Assembly (NCBI GenBank): GCA_022072175.1 | Contig: JAJVIE010000022.1 | Span: 1-34,505 of the forward strand | Length of the DNA: 34,505 nucleotides | Direction: 5' to 3' | DNA from: Candidatus Omnitrophota bacterium | Lineage (GTDB): Bacteria; Omnitrophota; Gorgyraeia; 2-02-FULL-51-18 | Shown here: positions 15,674 to 23,588 of the stretch, piece by piece | Position numbering within the stretch: the stretch's first letter is position 1 | How the letters are laid out: the number at the start of each line of letters is the position of its first letter | Translations under genes and position numbers: made by a program | Notes under the pieces: generated by a model | What the model saw: only the letters and a program-made list of their open reading frames with translations | What the model was told of the DNA's origin: nothing | Database searches by the model: none

Positions 15674-16232
15674 CGAAGTCGCAGTCCTGCGCGAGCAGGA
15701 AGTCAGCGTCGTCGCGAGGCTCGACGAGCGGACTGCCGTCGTCCTGGAACCGTCCTGCGCTGTCACTGTCGCTGAAGAATTCCGCTCCGTCGTACTCACC
15801 GAAGAGCAGCTGCGCATTGTCGCAGCAGGGCAGCAGGGGCCGGCGGGTCCTGCGGGGCCGATCGGTCCTGCCGGCGGCTCGGCGATCTCCGTCACGGCGG
15901 GCGCCGCCCTGGGCGGACACCGCATCGTCTATCTCGATTCGAGCTACGAGGCGCAGTACGCGAGTAACCAGGTAGCGTCGCACGCGCTGATTGCCCTTGG
16001 GTTGACGCTTGGCGCGGCGTCCATGGGAGCGTCGGTCGATGTGCAGCGTAGCGGCGAAGTCACGGAGCCGTCGTGGAGCTGGACATTGGAGCAGCCGGTG
16101 TACCTCGGTGATAACGGCCAGCTGACGCAGACGGCGCCGACGAGTCCAGCGTTGTTTCAACGAATCGTCGGCTTCCCTACGGCAGCGACGAAGCTCTTCC
16201 TGGCTCTGCGTGAGCCTGTCTTTCTAGCGTAG
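15657..16232 (+). CDS. Collagen-like fibre/head-fibre protein
   Basis: This 191-aa protein has AAAGG upstream of the ATG. Residues 1-57 are short acidic strands and helices (VAVLREQEVSVVARLDERTAVV, LTEEQLRIVAAG), 58-73 are a brief collagen-like Gly-Pro repeat (GPAGPAGPIGPAG), and 75-191 form a beta-rich knob (SVTAGAALGGHRIVYLDS, ASVDVQRSGEV, WSWTLEQPVYLGDNGQLTQ). This anchor-collagen-knob order is common in phage fibres and capsid fibres. The knob resembles the small 'H-R-x-V' surface domains of other phages. It is followed by another fibre-type protein 10 bases later. Confidence 0.75.
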   Translation: MSGQDSEVAVLREQEVSVVARLDERTAVVLEPSCAVTVAEEFRSVVLTEEQLRIVAAGQQGPAGPAGPIGPAGGSAISVTAGAALGGHRIVYLDSSYEAQYASNQVASHALIALGLTLGAASMGASVDVQRSGEVTEPSWSWTLEQPVYLGDNGQLTQTAPTSPALFQRIVGFPTAATKLFLALREPVFLA

Positions 16233-16242
16233 GAGAACGATC

Positions 16243-16836
16243 ATGGCAGTCCGCAAATACCTGAAGAACAACGCCGGCACGTTGACCGAAGAAGCTGCGG
16301 TCAACAGCTCGGCGGGCGCAGGCGACGAGGGGAAGATCCCCGCGCTCAACGCCTCCGGCGTCCTGGCAGCGTCGATCGTCAACTCGGTCGGGACTTCAGC
16401 GGGTGCTGGTGACAGCGGAAAACTACCCTCGCTCGATGGCTCGGGGCGCCTGGACAACTCCTTCATGCCTGTAGGCATCGGCGCAGATACCGCTGCGATC
16501 GCGACGAGCGAGACTCTTGCGGCGGGCGACTTCGTGAACATATGGGACAGCACCGGCGCCAAGGTACGCAAGGCCGACGCTACGACCGCGGGCAAGGAAG
16601 CGCACGGCTTCGTGTTATCGGCGTTCACGCACCCGACCACTGCGACTGTGTACTTCGAAGGTACGAACACGGCCGTCTCAGGCAAGACGCCTGGCGTGCA
16701 GTTCCTGCAGACGACAGCAGGCACGTCCGGCTCCACGGCACCCTCGGCTTCCGGCAACGTGGTGCAGAAGCTCGGCGTGGCTGTGAGCGCAACGGCGATC
16801 AACTTCGAACCGCAGCAGCCCATTGTGTTGGTGTAA
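16243..16836 (+). CDS. Virion surface protein with DUF2190-like fold and short anchor repeats
   Basis: This 197-aa protein begins MAVRKYLKNNAGTLTEEAAV. Two copies of a short phage repeat occur at residues about 23-40 (SAGAGDEGKIPALNASGVL) and 52-70 (SAGAGDSGKLPSLDGSGRL). The remainder is a single beta domain (LAAGDFVNIWDSTGAKVRKADA, GKEAHGFVLSAFTHPTTATVYFEG, NVVQKLGVAVSATAINFEP) typical of phage decoration or fibre-knob domains. TAGGAG lies seven bases before the ATG. It is probably exposed on the virion; whether it belongs to head or tail cannot be told from sequence. Confidence 0.75.
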   Translation: MAVRKYLKNNAGTLTEEAAVNSSAGAGDEGKIPALNASGVLAASIVNSVGTSAGAGDSGKLPSLDGSGRLDNSFMPVGIGADTAAIATSETLAAGDFVNIWDSTGAKVRKADATTAGKEAHGFVLSAFTHPTTATVYFEGTNTAVSGKTPGVQFLQTTAGTSGSTAPSASGNVVQKLGVAVSATAINFEPQQPIVLV

Positions 16837-16839
16837 GTC

Positions 16840-17028
16840 ATGGCCGATCGACGCCCACTCGTCAATGTCGCGGGGGATCTCAAGGAGATGCCTTCTGGAG
16901 ACAAGGTGCCTATTGCGGCGCTCGCCACTGGTACACCTGACGGGACGAAATTCGTTCGTGATGACGGCACGCTGGCTGCGCCGTTCAACCCGGCTTACGT
17001 CTTTGCGTTTGCCGCTGCGCACGGGTGA
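16840..17028 (+). CDS. 62-aa fibre-type fragment or linker protein
   Basis: This short protein starts three bases after the preceding stop, with a poor ribosome-binding site, so it depends on coupling. It contains ALATGTPDGTKFVRDDGTLA, the 'TPDGSKFLRDDGTW' motif that in many fibres precedes an intertwined shaft or the terminal knob. Here the motif is followed after 12 residues by the stop, and the next gene starts four bases later. It could be a stand-alone adaptor, or a fibre separated from its distal part, which may now be encoded by the next gene. Confidence 0.55.
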   Translation: MADRRPLVNVAGDLKEMPSGDKVPIAALATGTPDGTKFVRDDGTLAAPFNPAYVFAFAAAHG

Positions 17029-17032
17029 TTAA

Positions 17033-18379
17033 GTGATCCGTCTCGACGCTACCACCCGTAAGCTACAAGCGGTATTGTCCGGGGCGGTTACAACCAATCA
17101 ACTCCCGTGCTTGGTTTCGTACTCCGACAAAACGAACGCCGATTACGTCGGCGCGTCTCAGCTTACGAATACGAACAGCACAACCGCTGTTGATATTTGC
17201 TCCGCCCCCGCCGCATCGACTGTCCGCGACATTGATTATCTGTCTGTTAGGAACCGTGATACCGCCGCCGCCACGGTCACTGTCATGCTGGATGATAGCT
17301 CGACGGATTATGAGATCGTCAAGGCCACTCTGGCTGTCGGGGATCAGCTTGTTTATACGCATGGGGATGGGTGGCGGGTAATCGCTTCCGATGGCACCAC
17401 AAAGACCGGCGCAACTGGAGGTGGCATTTCAGACGGAGACAAGGGCGATATTACAGTCACTGGTTCCGGTGCTACTTGGACTATTGATAATGCCACAATC
17501 ACCCATGACAAATTAGCCACCGCATTTAGGAAACAGTTAGCGCAAAGCCAAGACTTTCGTCTCACGCTCACAAGTGGCGCGCCAGTAACAACGAGCGACG
17601 TTACGGCAGCAGGGACGATCTATGCCTGCCCATACAATGGCAACGCAATCGCATTGTATGACGGGACTAATTGGAACATTAGGACATCCGCCGAATTTTC
17701 CCTTGCTCTCTCGGGCCTCACCAGCGGAAAACCTTACGACGTTTTCTGCTACGACAACTCAGGTACTCCAACACTTGAGTTTCTTGTATGGACGAACGAC
17801 ACCACGCGGGCAACTGCGCTGACCTATCAGGACGGGGTTCTTGTCAAGTCGGGAGCGGCTACACGGCGGTATCTCGGCACGTTCTACACCACCGGAACGA
17901 CAACAACCGAGGACTCAGCAGCGAAACGGTTCCTCTATAACTACTACTACCGAGTGGAAAGACCGCTAATCGCGGCGCTTGAGACAACGAACACGTGGAC
18001 ATATACGACTAATACTTGGAGGCAAGCTAACGCCAACGCAGCGAACCAATTAGATTTTGTACTTGGCGTAGCAGAGGATGCGGTATTCGCGCATGCCAGC
18101 ACATCGGCACGCAACGGCACCGCACAACAGGAGGCTTATGTCGGCATAGGTCTTGATTCGACCTCGGCAAACTCGGCAACACTAATGCCGAACGCCAATA
18201 TCTTCTTCAGCGGAACGCACCATGTAGCACTAAACGCGGAGTACATCGGAACGCCAAGCGCCGGGCGGCATTATCTTGCGTGGCTGGAAATAGACGTTAC
18301 TGCTACTGGCACTACTACCTGGCTTGGAGATAACGGAGGTATTACGCTGTCTCGCATTCATGGAATGATGAAGGGATGA
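17033..18379 (+). CDS. Tail fibre protein with widespread phage fibre module
   Basis: This 448-aa protein starts at a GTG with a poor ribosome-binding site. Residues 1-135 are an N-terminal beta domain found on many phage fibres (MIRLDATTRKLQAVLSGAV, QLPCLVSYSDKT, YTHGDGWRVIASDG). A linker GISDGDKGDITVTGSGATW follows at 137-155. Residues about 170-310 are the module with LTSGAPVTTSDVTAAGTIY, PYNGNAIALYDG, LTSGKPYDVFCYDN and TRRYLGTFYTTGTTTTEDS, which recurs on fibres of unrelated phages. The last 140 residues are a distal domain that is likely the receptor-facing part. The gene is more A/T-rich than its neighbours, a sign of horizontal exchange. Confidence 0.8.
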   Translation: MIRLDATTRKLQAVLSGAVTTNQLPCLVSYSDKTNADYVGASQLTNTNSTTAVDICSAPAASTVRDIDYLSVRNRDTAAATVTVMLDDSSTDYEIVKATLAVGDQLVYTHGDGWRVIASDGTTKTGATGGGISDGDKGDITVTGSGATWTIDNATITHDKLATAFRKQLAQSQDFRLTLTSGAPVTTSDVTAAGTIYACPYNGNAIALYDGTNWNIRTSAEFSLALSGLTSGKPYDVFCYDNSGTPTLEFLVWTNDTTRATALTYQDGVLVKSGAATRRYLGTFYTTGTTTTEDSAAKRFLYNYYYRVERPLIAALETTNTWTYTTNTWRQANANAANQLDFVLGVAEDAVFAHASTSARNGTAQQEAYVGIGLDSTSANSATLMPNANIFFSGTHHVALNAEYIGTPSAGRHYLAWLEIDVTATGTTTWLGDNGGITLSRIHGMMKG

Positions 18380-18789
18380 ACATGAACATAGAAAGCCTGC
18401 ATAACGCTATAAGTGCTGTGTGCCCGATCCACGGAGTGAACACATCGCGCAAAATATCATTCCAGGACGTGGCCACCACAGAGCAACGCGCAGCAGGACA
18501 GGCCATAGCTGACGCATGGAATTTTGACGTTCCGACAGCCGAGGAACTCGCCAAAGAGGCGCAGCAATCCGCCGATGCCGTCGAGCGGGCCGACGCGAAG
18601 AACGTCGCGGCGTTGAAGTACCTCGTCAAGCACACCAATGCCGAGATTCGCGCATTTATTCAGAGCGACATCGACGTGGCCAGCGTCACCGATCTTGCCT
18701 CGGCCAAGGCGTGCCTGACCCGCATCGAGAACCGGCTGGAGGACTTGGCCGTGGGGCTGGCGGTGCTGGTGCGTAGGGAGCTGCGGTGA
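18376..18789 (+). CDS. Small fibre-associated protein, function unknown
   Basis: This 137-aa, helical protein overlaps the fibre gene stop by four bases (ATGA); a second in-frame ATG lies at 18382. The N-terminus has ISAVCPIHGVNTSRKISF, then helices with WNFDVPTAEELAKEAQQSADAV, IRAFIQSDIDVASVTDL and a C-terminal basic helix. Genes of this size directly after a fibre often encode assembly chaperones, but the motif evidence is lacking. The base composition moves back from the AT-richer fibre to the GC-rich norm within this gene, so the exchange boundary probably lies near its first third. Confidence 0.65.
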   Translation: MNMNIESLHNAISAVCPIHGVNTSRKISFQDVATTEQRAAGQAIADAWNFDVPTAEELAKEAQQSADAVERADAKNVAALKYLVKHTNAEIRAFIQSDIDVASVTDLASAKACLTRIENRLEDLAVGLAVLVRRELR

Positions 18790-19994
18790 GTAACGTCGTC
18801 TACCGCAGCTGGCCCGCAGGCATGGACAACCGCTCAGCGAGCCATGACCTGTCGCGCAAACCTGAAGCGGCAGTGCTGCGCGATGCGCTGAACGTCGACA
18901 TCCTCAGCTCGGGCAAGACGCGCATGCGGCCGGGCCGCAAACAGGTGCGTGCGGATACCGGCGCGCACAGTCTCTTCACGGACAGCAACAGACTGGTGTG
19001 GGCAACGTCCTCCGCGCTCAAGGTAGGCGACGAGAACCACACCCCGACGACCGTACTCTCCGACTCCAGGCTCGTCGCACCGCTGTCCTGGGTGGCGCTG
19101 AACGGCGAGCTGTATTTTTCGAACGAAGCGATCAACGGCAAGCTGGTCATCTATGCGTACGAGCCGTGGGGCGTGGTGGCGCCGGCCTACGCGCCTGTCT
19201 GCACGCCTGCGACGAGCGGAGAGTACCGTTACACCGTGACCTGCACCTTCGTCACGGCGACTGGGGAAGAGAGCGGGGCGCCGCTCGGCAGCACCGTGCT
19301 CTGCGGCGAGACACCATCGTTACGTCTCACTTCGATCCCGCAATCAAGTGACAGCCGCGTCGTAGCCACGCGTCTGTACGTGACGAACGTGGACGGTAAG
19401 GATTTCTATGCGCAGGTCGACGTGCCGGCAGGCACGACTGCGTGGTCGCTGACGGGCTTCTTTGCGAACGGCGCGCTGCTGCGCACGCAGTTCCTGGAAC
19501 CGCTGCCGCCGGGGCAGCTCATCGAGTACAACAACGGTCGTATGTACGCGGCGAGCAACAACGTACTCTGGTACACCGAGCCGCTGCGCTACGGGCTGAT
19601 GAACCGCGCGGCGAACTTCTTCATGTTTCCAGCGCGCATCACGCTGGTTAAGGGCGTGAAGGAAGGGCTCTACATCAGCGCGGACAGAACATATTTCCTG
19701 CCTGGAGCAGGAACCAAGGATGTCGATCTGGTCGTGCTGGAAGACGATCGGGCGGTGGAAGGAGCGGTGCTGAAACTGCCTGGCGACGGTGAAGAAGTAG
19801 TCTGGCTGTCTACGGGCGGAATCCGCCGAGGCAAAGGCGGAGCGATGGAGCGAGTGACAGACGACCGAATAGCCATCGAAAAGTACGAACGGGCCTGTGT
19901 CGGGTTGGTCGAGAAGAACGGGCATCGCGCGATTGTCGTCGTAGCACGAGATGGAGCGGCGAACCCGCTGGTTGCGGACGACTTCGTAATCTAA
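18786..19994 (+). CDS. Tail nozzle-like/beta-propeller virion protein
   Basis: This 402-aa protein starts at a GTG overlapping the previous stop, with TAGGGAG upstream. It has repeating four-strand units and aromatic blade motifs: VYRSWPAGMDNRSA, RLVWATSSALKVGD, WVALNGELYFSNE, LIEYNNGRMYAASNNVLWYTEPLRYG, GLYISADRTYFLPGAG, EEVVWLSTGGIRRGKGG. This pattern and length suggest a beta-propeller such as the nozzle of podovirus tails (P22 gp10-like, by analogy only). A central Ig-like piece (SGEYRYTVTCTFVTATGEESG) is inserted at about 140-230. It is likely part of the tail tube below the adaptor. The stop codon is within TAATCTAAC. Confidence 0.7.
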   Translation: MSNVVYRSWPAGMDNRSASHDLSRKPEAAVLRDALNVDILSSGKTRMRPGRKQVRADTGAHSLFTDSNRLVWATSSALKVGDENHTPTTVLSDSRLVAPLSWVALNGELYFSNEAINGKLVIYAYEPWGVVAPAYAPVCTPATSGEYRYTVTCTFVTATGEESGAPLGSTVLCGETPSLRLTSIPQSSDSRVVATRLYVTNVDGKDFYAQVDVPAGTTAWSLTGFFANGALLRTQFLEPLPPGQLIEYNNGRMYAASNNVLWYTEPLRYGLMNRAANFFMFPARITLVKGVKEGLYISADRTYFLPGAGTKDVDLVVLEDDRAVEGAVLKLPGDGEEVVWLSTGGIRRGKGGAMERVTDDRIAIEKYERACVGLVEKNGHRAIVVVARDGAANPLVADDFVI

Positions 19995-20005
19995 CAGGCT
20001 CTAGT
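19990..20005 (+). promoter_or_regulatory. TCTRAY repeat pair
   Basis: TCTAACAGGC at 19990 and TCTAGT at 20000 overlap the stop codon of the nozzle-like gene. They are followed 16 bases after the second unit by a perfect TATAAT. Confidence 0.5.
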
Positions 20006-20015
20006 GAGACTGGCG

Positions 20016-20021
20016 TATAAT
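20016..20021 (+). promoter_or_regulatory. Possible -10 promoter element
   Basis: TATAAT occurs in the 66-base gap between two structural genes. No TTGACA-like -35 is found at 16-18 bases upstream; that position (around 19992-19999) is occupied by the TCTAAC repeat instead. This fits a promoter that needs an activator bound to the repeats, but it could be a chance match. Confidence 0.35.
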
Positions 20022-20060
20022 GTTGTTTAAGCGGCACTTTTGAACTGAAAGGAGAACACC

Positions 20061-20474
20061 ATGACGATCGTCGTTCCTTCGGCAGCTGAAAAAACCGACC
20101 TGGAGTTCATGCTGGGAGCGGTGACGCCTGGCAACCAGACACTGAAACTCTACGTCAACAACCATACTCTGGCAGACACCTCCGCCGAAACGGATCTGAC
20201 CGAGATGAGCACTCACGGCTACGCCGCCAAGACGCTCACGAAGACCTCGTGGTCCGTATCTGCGGGGAGCACAGGCAATCCGGCGACGGGCACGTACGCG
20301 CAGCAAACCTGGACCTTTACGGCAGCGGCAGCAGTGACGGTGTACGGCTACTACATCATCGACTCGACTTCCGGGAAGCTGATGTGGGCGGAAGCGTTCG
20401 CATCGCCGAAAGTGATTCAGAACGCGGGCGATCAGATCATCATCACGCCGACCGTCACGCTGTCTCGCGTGTAA
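20061..20474 (+). CDS. Small virion protein, function unknown
   Basis: This 137-aa protein has AAAGGAG nine bases before the ATG. It is a compact beta protein: an N-terminal KTDLEFMLGAVTPGNQTLKLYVNNHTL, then TYAQQTWTFTAAAAVTVYGYYIIDSTSGKLMWAEAF and a final strand DQIIITPTVTLSRV. This is the shape of small single-domain phage surface proteins. The fold has no catalytic motif. It is first in the unit that begins at the possible TATAAT promoter, and it is followed by a second TCTRAY array overlapping its stop codon. Confidence 0.7.
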   Translation: MTIVVPSAAEKTDLEFMLGAVTPGNQTLKLYVNNHTLADTSAETDLTEMSTHGYAAKTLTKTSWSVSAGSTGNPATGTYAQQTWTFTAAAAVTVYGYYIIDSTSGKLMWAEAFASPKVIQNAGDQIIITPTVTLSRV

Positions 20475-20490
20475 TCTAACGCGCTCTAAC
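20475..20490 (+). promoter_or_regulatory. TCTRAY repeat pair (best consensus)
   Basis: TCTAACGCGC and TCTAAC at 20475 and 20485 give two identical six-base cores exactly 10 bp apart. The second merges directly into the ribosome-binding site (CTAACGGAGG), 11 bases before the ATG at 20501. There is no room for a promoter between the array and the start codon, which favours a role in RNA or a role distinct from the next gene's promoter. Confidence 0.6.
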
Positions 20491-20500
20491 GGAGGCGGCT

Positions 20501-21328
20501 ATGGCGACGACATTCAATCCAGCGTTCAAGAATCTGGCGATCGACTCGCTGACAGGACGTGCGTCCACGACGCAGACGATACGTTATCTTCAGTTCTATA
20601 ACGGCTCGCAGCCGGCTGATCCGACAGTCACGCCGGCTGGCACGGCCGTCTTCAGTTCGTATAGCGCGGCGGTGGATGTCAGCACTTACATGTCGCAGCC
20701 GGCTGCGGGTATCAGCGCGCTGGCAAGCGCGCGCAGTGCAAATGCGACGAACGCGGTATCGAGCATCACGTTCGCGCGGTTGTACGGTTCGAGCGGAACG
20801 GCGATGGTCGATTGCGTCGCGTCGTTATCCGGTGGTGGCGGCGGCGTTATTGTGCCGACGCTTAATTCGTCGGCTGGGGTGGCGTTCCAAGTCGACAGCT
20901 TCAGCGTCAAGATGCCGTTGGCGAACGGCACAATAAAATTGAATGCGGCATTGGCGAACGCGCTCGTCGCCGCATTTGCCAACACCGCGGCGAACATCGG
21001 CGCGGGAGCATCTGCGAGCATCAAGATATATTCCGGCTCGGCGCCTTCTACGGCTGATGCACCGGCAACAGGCACGTTGCTGGCCACATTTACGACTGCC
21101 TCTGGTGGCACTTCGTGGAACGCAGCGTCGGCTGGCTCAGCGGCGTTGGCCAGCGCGCTGAATGTGAACGCGTCTGCAACCGGTACGGCTGGCTACGTGC
21201 GCATGGAAAAAGGTACTTACGTGCTCCAGGGCAGCGTAGGTACGAGTGGCGCAGACTTTATCGTCGACTCGACGAGCTTGACCAGCGGGAACAACGTGTC
21301 GTTGACCAACGCTACGATCATCCTGTAA
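20501..21328 (+). CDS. Virion protein made of a duplicated beta domain
   Basis: This 275-aa protein is Ala/Ser/Thr/Gly-rich. It consists of two related halves. Residues about 13-140 contain IRYLQFYNGSQPADP, GTAVFSSYS and VDSFSVKMP; residues about 148-275 contain SIKIYSGSAPSTAD, GTLLATFTTASGG and SLTSGNNVSLTNATIIL. The two copies share the 'L.(F/I)Y.G..P..' opening strand and the terminal strand plan, so the gene looks like an in-frame internal duplication that has diverged. CGGAGG lies six bases before the ATG. It is probably an exposed tail or head protein; no enzymatic feature is seen. Confidence 0.7.
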   Translation: MATTFNPAFKNLAIDSLTGRASTTQTIRYLQFYNGSQPADPTVTPAGTAVFSSYSAAVDVSTYMSQPAAGISALASARSANATNAVSSITFARLYGSSGTAMVDCVASLSGGGGGVIVPTLNSSAGVAFQVDSFSVKMPLANGTIKLNAALANALVAAFANTAANIGAGASASIKIYSGSAPSTADAPATGTLLATFTTASGGTSWNAASAGSAALASALNVNASATGTAGYVRMEKGTYVLQGSVGTSGADFIVDSTSLTSGNNVSLTNATIIL

Positions 21329-21337
21329 AGGTGCGGC

Positions 21338-22615
21338 ATGTCGTTCAACCTGCCTGAGTACACGTTCGATAACTCGCAGCCTTCGGACGGCAAGGTAGGC
21401 ATTCCCGCTTATACCATTGATGCTTCGCAGCTTTCGGACGGCAAGGTAGGCGTACCGGTCTACACGTTCAACGGTTCGTTGCCTTCCGATGGCGTACTTC
21501 GCCTGCCGGTGTTTGGATTCACCGAAGCGGGTATCCTTGAATTCACACACGTGCCTTCTGGAGGGGCATACGTCGGAGGCGGGGCGGATATAGTAGGTGA
21601 TCCGGTGATTCCGACAGGTGGTGTGACAGTTGCCGGCGAAGGTGTTGTCGGCCACACGTACGTATTGCTTTTCTCGCATTCGCCGCTGGGCGGCATAGCC
21701 GTGAGTGGCGCTGCGCCGAACAGCTTCAACTGGAGTGAATACGATCCGCTTGGCGGCGCCTCTGTAGGCGGCGCGGCTGCAGTCAGCAGCACGCTCATTC
21801 AGATCTACAGCATCCCGACGCCTACTGGCGGTGTAGTAATGGATGGGCATGCAGATGTGTCGACTACGCCAGATGGCGGAGTCCTTATCGGCGGCGCGGC
21901 GGAAGTCACGGCTCCGTCGACGCTGACGCATGCGCCTGCGGGCGGGATGCAGCTGTCCGGAGCAGCAGTGACGTACTGGCTCGGGCTGCATGCTCCTGCC
22001 GGCGGTGCGGCGATAGGAGGCGGCGCCACGCTGGCATTCAACTTCCCGCGCCATGTGCCTTCCGGCGGCGCGACATTGAGTGGTGCGGCGGTGATGTACG
22101 CCATACCGGCGGGCGCTGTTTACTCCGCGGAGAATCCGTACTACGACCCATATCCTGGCTGGGCACTCAATGCGGACACGAACGGCGTCTCGCGTTACAA
22201 GGGCGTCGTGGCGAACTCGTTCTGCCAGCTCGACGGCAAGACGTTCCTGGCCAATGCTGCCGGGATCTATGAAGTCGACGGGGCGGATGATGCTGGTCAG
22301 CAGATTCTCGCGAAGGTAGTTCTGCCGAAGGACGACCTTGGTTCGGCAATGAGTCGGCGCGTAGCGCTCGTGTGGCTTGGGGCCAGGAGCAGCGGTAAGT
22401 TGAAGCTCGGCGTCACGACCAATGACGATGAAGCGACATACTACAGCGTCGATCTCAGTGATGTGGACGGCGCGCGGGGCAGCAAGGTGAAGCTGGGTAA
22501 AGGACTGGACGGGCGCTACTGGCAGTTCAGCATTGAGAACGACGGCGGGGCGGATTTCGAGCTGTCGACGTTTGAATACGAGCCGGCAGTGTCGGTCAAT
22601 AGGAGAGGAAGATGA
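21338..22615 (+). CDS. Repeat-rich virion protein with nine PxGG repeats
   Basis: This 425-aa protein has three parts. Residues 8-58 are three copies of a 17-residue repeat (YTFDNSQPSDGKVGIPA, YTIDASQLSDGKVGVPV, YTFNGSLPSDGVLRLPV). Residues 71-256 hold nine copies of a 17-24 residue repeat with the plan P-x-GG-x-x-(V/I/L/M)-x-G-x-A-x-V (SGGAYVGGGADIV, TGGVTVAGEGVV, LGGIAVSGAA, LGGASVGGAAAV, and so on). Residues about 260-425 form a globular beta domain (RYKGVVANSFCQLDGKTFLA, RYWQFSIENDGGADFELST) of the type that ends some tail proteins. The repeat array would form an extended fibrous or spiral rod. AAAGG precedes the ATG. It overlaps the next ATG by four bases. Confidence 0.75.
   Translation: MSFNLPEYTFDNSQPSDGKVGIPAYTIDASQLSDGKVGVPVYTFNGSLPSDGVLRLPVFGFTEAGILEFTHVPSGGAYVGGGADIVGDPVIPTGGVTVAGEGVVGHTYVLLFSHSPLGGIAVSGAAPNSFNWSEYDPLGGASVGGAAAVSSTLIQIYSIPTPTGGVVMDGHADVSTTPDGGVLIGGAAEVTAPSTLTHAPAGGMQLSGAAVTYWLGLHAPAGGAAIGGGATLAFNFPRHVPSGGATLSGAAVMYAIPAGAVYSAENPYYDPYPGWALNADTNGVSRYKGVVANSFCQLDGKTFLANAAGIYEVDGADDAGQQILAKVVLPKDDLGSAMSRRVALVWLGARSSGKLKLGVTTNDDEATYYSVDLSDVDGARGSKVKLGKGLDGRYWQFSIENDGGADFELSTFEYEPAVSVNRRGR
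21374..21451 (+). repeat. 51-bp direct repeat in the rod protein gene
   Basis: TCGCAGCCTTCGGACGGCAA at 21374 recurs at 21425 with one mismatch (CTTTC for CCTTC); the match runs about 27 bases with a 51-bp period. A third, diverged copy starts around 21476. The conservation in DNA as well as protein points to recent duplication. Confidence 0.75.
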
Positions 22616-23577
22616 GCGAAGCCAGTGATCTCATAGCGACGCTGAAGGAATTGGCGCTGGTTTCGTTCAACCAGGCCGCGAACCGTGGTGATGCGCTGAA
22701 TGCGAACAGCTACCAGAACTATCCGTTCAGGCAGCACTACGGTATCGAGTCGCAAGACTACCAGAAGATCATCGCGCCGGCACTGAGTATCCCGCCAGTG
22801 CCGGTGTTCGACAACATGGTGGTGGACTTCGACGCTGCTTTGGCGCAGGTGAAGTCCTTGGTCGACGGGCTGGAGACATCGTGGTTGATGAAATACTTTC
22901 CTGCCACGTTGCCGGAAGGGATTGAGCCGCTGCTCGACCAAGTGCTGAACGGCACACTGGTCCCTGAGATCATTCAGGAGATCATGTGGGAGCGTGCCAA
23001 GGAGCAGACGCAGCGCGACGCGCTTCGCGCGGAGAACGACGCGATTTCGAACTGGGCGTCACGCGGTTTCTCGCTGCCTGGCGGTGTTGTAGCGCAGCAG
23101 GTGCAGCAGGTATCACAGCAGCTGCTCGATCAGAACTCCGTGCTCGCCGCGATGCAGGCGATCAAGGCGCTGGAGATCCAGGTTGAAGCGACCAAGCTTG
23201 CGGCCGAGCTTGCGACGCGTCTGCGTCTCGGTCTGATCGAGGCGCTGATCAATCTGATTGCGGCTTACTCGCGCCTCCCGTCCGCTGCGGCGGAGTACGC
23301 TTCGGCGGTGGCGGGGGCACAGCGCAACGCCTACACGGCGATTGCCGAATACTACCGTGCGGTCATTGCCTCGGCGGACATCACGCTGAAGGCGGACATC
23401 GTGAATGCCGACAACGCCATCAAGCATCTAGGACTCGTGGCCGACTATCAAGGTCGTTTCGGCGCGAACCAGGTAGCCGCACGAGTGGCGGGCGTAGATA
23501 CGTTTGCCAAAACCGCAGCGTCAGCCTTGGCCGGTCTGAATGGCGTGGCATCCGTAGTCAACCAGACAATCGAATAA
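22612..23577 (+). CDS. Helical virion protein, possibly internal/ejected
   Basis: This 321-aa protein is almost entirely helical, with AGGAGAGGAA right before the ATG. Key segments are FRQHYGIESQDY, WERAKEQTQRDALRAENDAISNWASRGFSLPGG (about 125-158) and long amphipathic helices at 160-245. The 'R.RE...(A)..W..RGF.LP.G' segment is shared by helical virion proteins of several short-tailed phages. No signal peptide or membrane anchor is obvious. It immediately precedes the two large ejection-type proteins, so it may belong to the same internal or tail-bound complex. The function is inferred. Confidence 0.65.
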   Translation: MSEASDLIATLKELALVSFNQAANRGDALNANSYQNYPFRQHYGIESQDYQKIIAPALSIPPVPVFDNMVVDFDAALAQVKSLVDGLETSWLMKYFPATLPEGIEPLLDQVLNGTLVPEIIQEIMWERAKEQTQRDALRAENDAISNWASRGFSLPGGVVAQQVQQVSQQLLDQNSVLAAMQAIKALEIQVEATKLAAELATRLRLGLIEALINLIAAYSRLPSAAAEYASAVAGAQRNAYTAIAEYYRAVIASADITLKADIVNADNAIKHLGLVADYQGRFGANQVAARVAGVDTFAKTAASALAGLNGVASVVNQTIE

Positions 23578-23588
23578 GGAGCGGCATC

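Noticed and set aside
15657-18379. Diversity-generating retroelement variable region in the fibre genes
   Set aside because: No reverse transcriptase, no template repeat and no adenine-rich C-terminal cassette were found in the window.
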